Notes under the pieces: generated by a model
The model's database searches: none
What the model was told of the DNA's origin: nothing
What the model saw: the letters and a program-made list of their open reading frames with translations, nothing else
Position numbers and translations under genes: made by a program
In this document: in pieces, positions 57,505-64,000 of the stretch
How positions within the stretch are numbered: position 1 is the first letter of the stretch
Layout: each line of letters starts with the position of its first letter
DNA from: Mesocentrotus franciscanus
Lineage: Eukaryota > Echinodermata > Echinoidea > Camarodonta > Strongylocentrotidae
Length of the DNA: 64,000 nucleotides
Direction of reading: 5' to 3'
Assembly (NCBI GenBank): GCA_037976565.1
Contig: CP137670.1
Location: 620,001 to 684,000, forward strand

Positions 57505-58017
57505 AGTTACTATGTCCCTTTTGCAGCCAACATCAAATTCTGTAGAACTTTGCAGGAATTATGAATATGTCATGTATGTCCTATCTGTGAAATTTAAACG
57601 TTAGCAGTGTCCTCATTTTCAAATTATGCAAGGAAACCTGTTTACTTGCTAGACTTCACTGTCAGACAATATTGAGTGACTGACTGGCTTTTTTCGTCTT
57701 TGGTAATAACATACATAAAATGACCTGTAAAGGGTACATTAGCATTTGTCTACATCAATAACCCTCTTCTTGTAATGGCCAAAATTAAACTGATTGAATC
57801 TTTGCGCAGCATAAAACGTAAGACCATTCGGTACAATAGTCTCAAAAAATTCTATAGCTCCTAAGTCGATTCGACAACTAATAGTCGTTATTTTCCCACT
57901 TAAAGACATTTTCAAGCCCCCTTTTTTAAAGGGAAGTTCTAAGTTAGTATTGTCTTTCAAATGCCGTTGAAATTTAACCTTTTCATTTTTTGGGCCTGCA
58001 AATGGGACATAGTACCT
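57505..58017. mobile_element. TTAA MITE in the A3-B3 intron
   Basis: The same insertion at the same site as 55059-55587, duplicated with its host unit. TTAA lies at 57501-57504 and 58018-58021. It is 16 bp shorter, mostly through a deletion around AATAGTCTCAAAAAATTC, and has a few substitutions. Confidence 0.92.
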
Positions 58018-58355
58018 TTAATGCTGATCTTTCTTTTTTTTCCAATTAGTGCACATTTAGGTTTGTGACACAATTATATTTTTTCAGACAATATTTTCTT
58101 TTAAAGGCCACGATTTTTGAAAGGATTCGAATATCAAAAGATATATTAGTTCATTTACTTCTTTGAATGTATTAATAAATAGTTTTCAAAATGAAGTAAC
58201 TCTTTTTCTTCCACTTTTCTAAATCTAATGAAAAATACAAATTTTGACTTGACTTTCCTATTTTCCGTCAAGTAAAAATAAATCTGTCAAAAAGGGATAT
58301 TATTTTTCTTTCCATTTTGATACGACTCATTGTCTTTGGAACTCGATTCGCACAA

Positions 58356-58469
58356 ATATCAACGATTGTTCTCCCCATCCTTGTACGAATGGAGGAGTTT
58401 GTACTGATGGAGTTAACTACTTTACTTGTGCCTCTGTTGATGGCTACACTGGGAGTATGTGCGAATTTA
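58356..58469 (+). pseudogene. Dead EGF exon B3
   Basis: Same defects as B2: acceptor CACAA and Ser for the fifth cysteine. YFTCASVDG as in B1. The frame is open. Confidence 0.8.
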
Positions 58470-59316
58470 GTAAGCTATACATTCTAAACAGATTACATAC
58501 CTACATACTCTATATATGTAAAGCAAAATCCAATAAAATTTTACTCGTAGCTCATCAAGAAATTATATATAAAGAGCGAACATGGAAATAGAAAGCGAGA
58601 AATATTTAGTCATCCGAGAAGAAAATCTTTGAGAGTTGTCTTAATTAGGAGACAACAGAATTGAAAGTACAGACAAACAGTTCAAGTGTGTTTCACATTT
58701 TGGTTCAGTATTTAGAGAAATTACACGCCTCTTGATTTCGAGTAGACACATGGGAAAATGGGAGTGCATGGCCATTTGTAGAGCAGAGTTGATATTGTGA
58801 TTCCAACAACGATCTCTATTTGATTAAGATCTGTTTTAGGATACTTTAAGACTGACATATTTCATTGTGAGCATAGCGATCCAACTTTTACCGCTGAGGT
58901 GTCTTGCAACTCCAACCATGCATAGGTTATTACTACGTCCATGTTTACCTTGATTCCAACCCAAAGTGAAAAATCTCTTCCTTTACTGATCTTAATCTTT
59001 TTTCTAGCATGGGTACATTAAGGTTTGTGAGAAGAAAAAAAAAAATTCCAGCAAATATTATCTTTTAAAGGCTACGATTTCGGAAAGGATTAGGATATTT
59101 AAAAGATATATTCAATTCATTTGCTTCATTGAATGTATCGATAAATAGTTTAACAAATGAAGTAACTCTTTCCTCCACGTTCCGAATAAAAACTAAATAT
59201 ACCAGTTTTGACTTTTTTCCTATTTTCCGTCAAAAAAAGATTAATCAGTCAAATAAGGAAATTAAATTTCCGTCAATTTAATACGACTCAATGTCTTTGG
59301 AACTCGATTTGCACAG

Positions 59317-59430
59317 ATATCTTCGAATGTAATTCCGATCCTTGTGTGAATGGAGGAACTTGTGTTGATGGAGTTAACTACTTTTATTGTATCTGTGATG
59401 ATGGCTACACTGGGAGTTATTGTGAAACAG
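59317..59430 (+). CDS. EGF exon A4
   Basis: 114 bp, phase 1-1, intact sites. The product begins [16 protein letters not shown] and ends [14 protein letters not shown]. Its 38 codons are identical to those of A5 and A6 as far as I can read, marking the youngest part of the array. O-glucose (CNSDPC), O-fucose and hydroxylation motifs are complete. The intron downstream has no MITE. Confidence 0.9.
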
Positions 59431-60267
59431 GTAAGCTATGAAGTCAAGCAGATTACATACCTACATACGTACACTTGTTATGTAAAGCAATTGCTCCTTG
59501 CTCATCAAGACATTATAGATATAGAGCGAACACGGACATAAAAGAAAGATACATTTAGTCATTGACGAGGAAGATCTTTGATTTTTGTTCTTAACTCAGA
59601 GTCACTAGAAGTGCAAATGGAGACAAAAGTTGCAAGGGCGTTTTACCTTTTGATGCAGTAATGAGAGAGACGACACTCCTCTTGATTTCGAGCAGACACA
59701 TGAAACATGGGAGTGAATGTTCATTTCAAGAACAGAATTGATATTGTGATTACTACAACGATATCTTTCAAATAAAGATTTGTGTAGGGTATGATAAGAC
59801 TAAAATATTTCATTGTGATCATAGCGATACAAATTTTAGCGATGAAGTGTCTTGAATCTCATACCATTTGTAGGTCATTTCTGCGTCCATGTTCACAATG
59901 ATTTCAAACCAAAGTTATAATCGCTTCCTTTTAATGCTGATCTTTCTTTTTTTCCAATTAGTGCACATTTAGGTTTGTGACACAATTGTATTTTTTCAGA
60001 CAATATTTTCTTTTAAAGGCCACGATTTTTGAAAGGATTCGAATATCAAAAGATATATTAGTTCATTTACTTCTTTAAATGTAACGATAAATAGTTTTCA
60101 AAATGAAGTAACTCTTTTTCTTCCACTTTTCTAAACGTAATGAAAAATACAAATTTTGACTTGACTTTCCTATTTTCCGTCAAGTAAAAATAAATCTGTC
60201 AAAAAGGGATATTATTCTTCTTTCCATTTTGATACGACTCATTGTCTTTGGAACTCGATTCGCACAA

Positions 60268-60381
60268 ATATCAACGATTGTTCTCCCCATCCTTGTACGA
60301 ATGGAGGAGTTTGTACTGATGGAGTTAACTACTTTACTTGTGCCTCTGTTGATGGCTACACTGGGAGTATGTGCGAATTTA
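60268..60381 (+). pseudogene. Dead EGF exon B4
   Basis: Identical defects to B3 (CACAA acceptor, fifth cysteine to serine), donor intact, frame open. The flanking intron gains a small TAATTA insertion after the donor side (near 60427) shared with B5. Confidence 0.8.
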
Positions 60382-61234
60382 GTAAGCTATACATTCTAAA
60401 CAGATTACATGCCTACATACTCTATATAATTATGTAAAGCAAAATCCAATAAAATTTTACTCGTAGCTCATCAAGAAATTATATATAAAGAGCGAACATG
60501 GAAATAGAAAGCGAGAAATATTTAGTCATCCGAGAAGAAAATCTTTGAGAGTTGTCTTAATTAGGAGACAACAGAATTGAAAGTACAGACAAACAGTTCA
60601 AGTGTGTTTCACATTTTGGTTCAGTATTTAGAGAAATTACACGCCTCTTGATTTCGAGTAGACACATGGGAAAATGGGAGTGCATGGCCATTTGTAGAGC
60701 AGAGTTGATATTGTGATTCCAACAACGATCTCTATTTGATTAAGATCTGTTTTAGGATACTTTAAGACTGACATATTTCATTGTGAGCATAGCGATCCAA
60801 CTTTTACCGCTGAGGTGTCTTACAACTCCAACCATGCATAGGTTATTACTACGTCCATGTTTACCTTGATTCCAACCCAAAGTGAAAAATCTCTTCCTTT
60901 ACTGATCTTAATCTTTTTTCTAGCATGGGTACATTAAGGTTTGTGAGAAGAAAAAAAAAAATTCCAGCAAATATTATCTTTTAAAGGCTACGATTTCGGA
61001 AAGGATTAGGATATTTAAAAGATATATTCAATTCATTTGCTTCATTGAATGTATCGATAAATAGTTTAACAAATGAAGTAACTCTTTCCTCCACGTTCCG
61101 AATAAAAACTAAATATACCAGTTTTGACTTTTTTCCTATTTTCCGTCAAAAAAAAAGATTAATCAGTCAAATAAGGAAATTAAATTTCCGTCAATTTAAT
61201 ACGACTCAATGTCTTTGGAACTCGATTTGCACAG

Positions 61235-61348
61235 ATATCTTCGAATGTAATTCCGATCCTTGTGTGAATGGAGGAACTTGTGTTGATGGAGTTAACTACT
61301 TTTATTGTATCTGTGATGATGGCTACACTGGGAGTTATTGTGAAACAG
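61235..61348 (+). CDS. EGF exon A5
   Basis: A copy of A4 one 1918-bp period later, with identical coding sequence and splice sites. A chance upstream ATG lets an open frame run from the intron into the exon; it is not a start, because the exon has a normal acceptor at 61234. Confidence 0.9.
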
Positions 61349-62186
61349 GTAAGCTATGAAGTCAAGCAGATTACATACCTACATACGTACACTTGTTATG
61401 TAAAGCAATTGCTCCTTGCTCATCAAGACATTATAGATATAGAGCGAACACGGACATAAAAAGAAAGATACATTTAGTCATTGACGAGGAAGATCTTTGA
61501 TTTTTGTTCTTAACTCAGAGTCACTAGAAGTGCAAATGGAGACAAAAGTTGCAAGGGCGTTTTACCTTTTGATGCAGTAATGAGAGAGACGACACTCCTC
61601 TTGATTTCGAGCAGACACATGAAACATGGGAGTGAATGTTCATTTCAAGAACAGAATTGATATTGTGATTACTACAACGATATCTTTCAAATAAAGATTT
61701 GTGTAGGGTATGATAAGACTAAAATATTTCATTGTGATCATAGCGATACAAATTTTAGCGATGAAGTGTCTTGAATCTCATACCATTTGTAGGTCATTTC
61801 TGCGTCCATGTTCACAATGATTTCAAACCAAAGTTATAATCGCTTCCTTTTAATGCTGATCTTTCTTTTTTTCCAATTAGTGCACATTTAGGTTTGTGAC
61901 ACAATTGTATTTTTTCAGACAATATTTTCTTTTAAAGGCCACGATTTTTGAAAGGATTCGAATATCAAAAGATATATTAGTTCATTTACTTCTTTAAATG
62001 TAACGATAAATAGTTTTCAAAATGAAGTAACTCTTTTTCTTCCACTTTTCTAAACGTAATGAAAAATACAAATTTTGACTTGACTTTCCTATTTTCCGTC
62101 AAGTAAAAATAAATCTGTCAAAAAGGGATATTATTCTTCTTTCCATTTTGATACGACTCATTGTCTTTGGAACTCGATTCGCACAA

Positions 62187-62300
62187 ATATCAACGATTGT
62201 TCTCCCCATCCTTGTACGAATGGAGGAGTTTGTACTGATGGAGTTAACTACTTTACTTGTGCCTCTGTTGATGGCTACACTGGGAGTATGTGCGAATTTA
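62187..62300 (+). pseudogene. Dead EGF exon B5
   Basis: A copy of B4 1919 bp further on, with the same lost acceptor and cysteine. Confidence 0.8.
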
Positions 62301-63151
62301 GTAAGCTATACATTCTAAACAGATTACATGCCTACATACTCTATATAATTATGTAAAGCAAAATCCAATAAAATTTTACTCGTAGCTCATCAAGAAATTA
62401 TATATAAAGAGCGAACATGGAAATAGAAAGCGAGAAATATTTAGTCATCCGAGAAGAAAATCTTTGAGAGTTGTCTTAATTAGGAGACAACAGAATTGAA
62501 AGTACAGACAAACAGTTCAAGTGTGTTTCACATTTTGGTTCAGTATTTAGAGAAATTACACGCCTCTTGATTTCGAGTAGACACATGGGAAAATGGGAGT
62601 GCATGGCCATTTGTAGAGCAGAGTTGATATTGTGATTCCAACAACGATCTCTATTTGATTAAGATCTGTTTTAGGATACTTTAAGACTGACATATTTCAT
62701 TGTGAGCATAGCGATCCAACTTTTACCGCTGAGGTGTCTTACAACTCCAACCATGCATAGGTTATTACTACGTCCATGTTTACCTTGATTCCAACCCAAA
62801 GTGAAAAATCTCTTCCTTTACTGATCTTAATCTTTTTTCTAGCATGGGTACATTAAGGTTTGTGAGAAGAAAAAAAAAAATTCCAGCAAATATTATCTTT
62901 TAAAGGCTACGATTTCGGAAAGGATTAGGATATTTAAAAGATATATTCAATTCATTTGCTTCATTGAATGTATCGATAAATAGTTTAACAAATGAAGTAA
63001 CTCTTTCCTCCACGTTCCGAATAAAAACTAAATATACCAGTTTTGACTTTTTTCCTATTTTCCGTCAAAAAAAGATTAATCAGTCAAATAAGGAAATTAA
63101 ATTTCCGTCAATTTAATACGACTCAATGTCTTTGGAACTCGATTTGCACAG

Positions 63152-63265
63152 ATATCTTCGAATGTAATTCCGATCCTTGTGTGAATGGAGGAACTTGTGT
63201 TGATGGAGTTAACTACTTTTATTGTATCTGTGATGATGGCTACACTGGGAGTTATTGTGAAACAG
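63152..63265 (+). CDS. EGF exon A6
   Basis: A copy of A5 after 1917 bp, identical in coding sequence. The intron beyond it continues unit-like to the end of the window, where the sequence is about 220 bp short of the expected B6, so the array extends past 64000. Confidence 0.9.
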
Positions 63266-64000
63266 GTAAGCTATGAAGTCAAGCAGATTACATACCTACA
63301 TACGTACACTTGTTATGTAAAGCAATTGCTCCTTGCTCATCAAGACATTATAGATATAGAGCGAACACGGACATAAAAAGAAAGATACATTTAGTCATTG
63401 ACGAGGAAGATCTTTGATTTTTGTTCTTAACTCAGAGTCACTAGAAGTGCAAATGGAGACAAAAGTTGCAAGGGCGTTTTACCTTTTGATGCAGTAATGA
63501 GAGAGACGACACTCCTCTTGATTTCGAGCAGACACATGAAACATGGGAGTGAATGTTCATTTCAAGAACAGAATTGATATTGTGATTACTACAACGATAT
63601 CTTTCAAATAAAGATTTGTGTAGGGTATGATAAGACTAAAATATTTCATTGTGATCATAGCGATACAAATTTTAGCGATGAAGTGTCTTGAATCTCATAC
63701 CATTTGTAGGTCATTTCTGCGTCCATGTTCACAATGATTTCAAACCAAAGTTATAATCGCTTCCTTTTAATGCTGATCTTTCTTTTTTTTCCAATTAGTG
63801 CACATTTAGGTTTGTGACACAATTGTATTTTTTCAGACAATATTTTCTTTTAAAGGCCACGATTTTTGAAAGGATTCGAATATCAAAAGATATATTAGTT
63901 CATTTACTTCTTTAAATGTAACGATAAATAGTTTTCAAAATGAAGTAACTCTTTTTCTTCCACTTTTCTAAACGTAATGAAAAATACAAATTTTGACTTG

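Larger units (their letters stand above)
52525..64000 (+). repeat. Tandem array of two-exon (A+B) genomic units
   Basis: A-exon starts are spaced 1915, 2447, 2430, 1918 and 1917 bp; B-exon starts are spaced 2448, 2430, 1912 and 1919 bp. The two long intervals are explained by the MITE in units 2 and 3. Similarity covers introns as well as exons, so whole genomic segments were duplicated, not exons alone. Units 4-6 are almost identical. Confidence 0.92.

Noticed and set aside
52525..64000. CRISPR-like regular spacing
   Set aside because: The repeats are about 2 kb, coding and intronic; nothing resembles 25-40-bp repeats with spacers.

Overview
This is eukaryotic genomic DNA: AT-rich, intron-bearing and very rich in repeats. 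It suggests a marine invertebrate, most likely a deuterostome such as an echinoderm. The reasons are the jockey/CR1/L2-type LINEs, many Harbinger-like and TTAA-target MITEs, runs of TACATG, and an EGF-repeat gene of the fibropellin/Notch-like kind. That assignment is an inference. No bacterial feature, tRNA, rRNA or CRISPR array was seen.

The only host gene I can support lies on the + strand. A candidate first exon at 28614-28727 encodes a signal-peptide-like sequence and ends in a phase-1 donor. About 23 kb downstream an EGF exon (51793-51891) opens in phase 1. It is followed to the window end by a tandem array of 114-bp phase 1-1 exons, each encoding one EGF module. Two exon types alternate. 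Type A (six copies) is intact. Type B (five copies) has lost its splice-acceptor AG and one conserved cysteine. The repeat period is about 1.92 kb, or about 2.43-2.45 kb in the two units that carry the same TTAA-flanked MITE. The gene continues past position 64000.

Most of the rest is nested mobile DNA. From 1 to 9.9 kb: a dead LINE reverse-transcriptase fragment (1320-2224), a three-unit tandem repeat (5346-5935), a LINE 3' tail, and two TTAA MITEs sharing one TTAA (8482-9793). From 9.9 to 15.9 kb: a 6-kb element with inverted ends and a TTA duplication, carrying a degenerate ~0.5-kb tandem array. From 18.8 to 22 kb: palindromes and foldbacks. From 22.9 to 26.8 kb: GC-rich MITEs, two of 521 bp placed head to head and others nested three deep. 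From 27.5 to 29.9 kb: a LINE fragment, the signal-peptide exon and two nested MITEs. From 30 to 34.6 kb: minisatellites of a ~15-bp motif within a large foldback. From 34.9 to 43.4 kb: a nearly complete but dead L2-like LINE, split by a compound insertion that holds another LINE and by a 1271-bp MITE with a 3-bp target duplication. From 45.4 to 51.5 kb: a decayed Harbinger transposon with recognisable transposase exons.

If the signal-peptide exon and the EGF exons are one gene, everything from 28.7 to 51.8 kb is its first intron. The EGF cluster is then an internal exon expansion still under way, with a dead exon and a MITE carried along as passengers.
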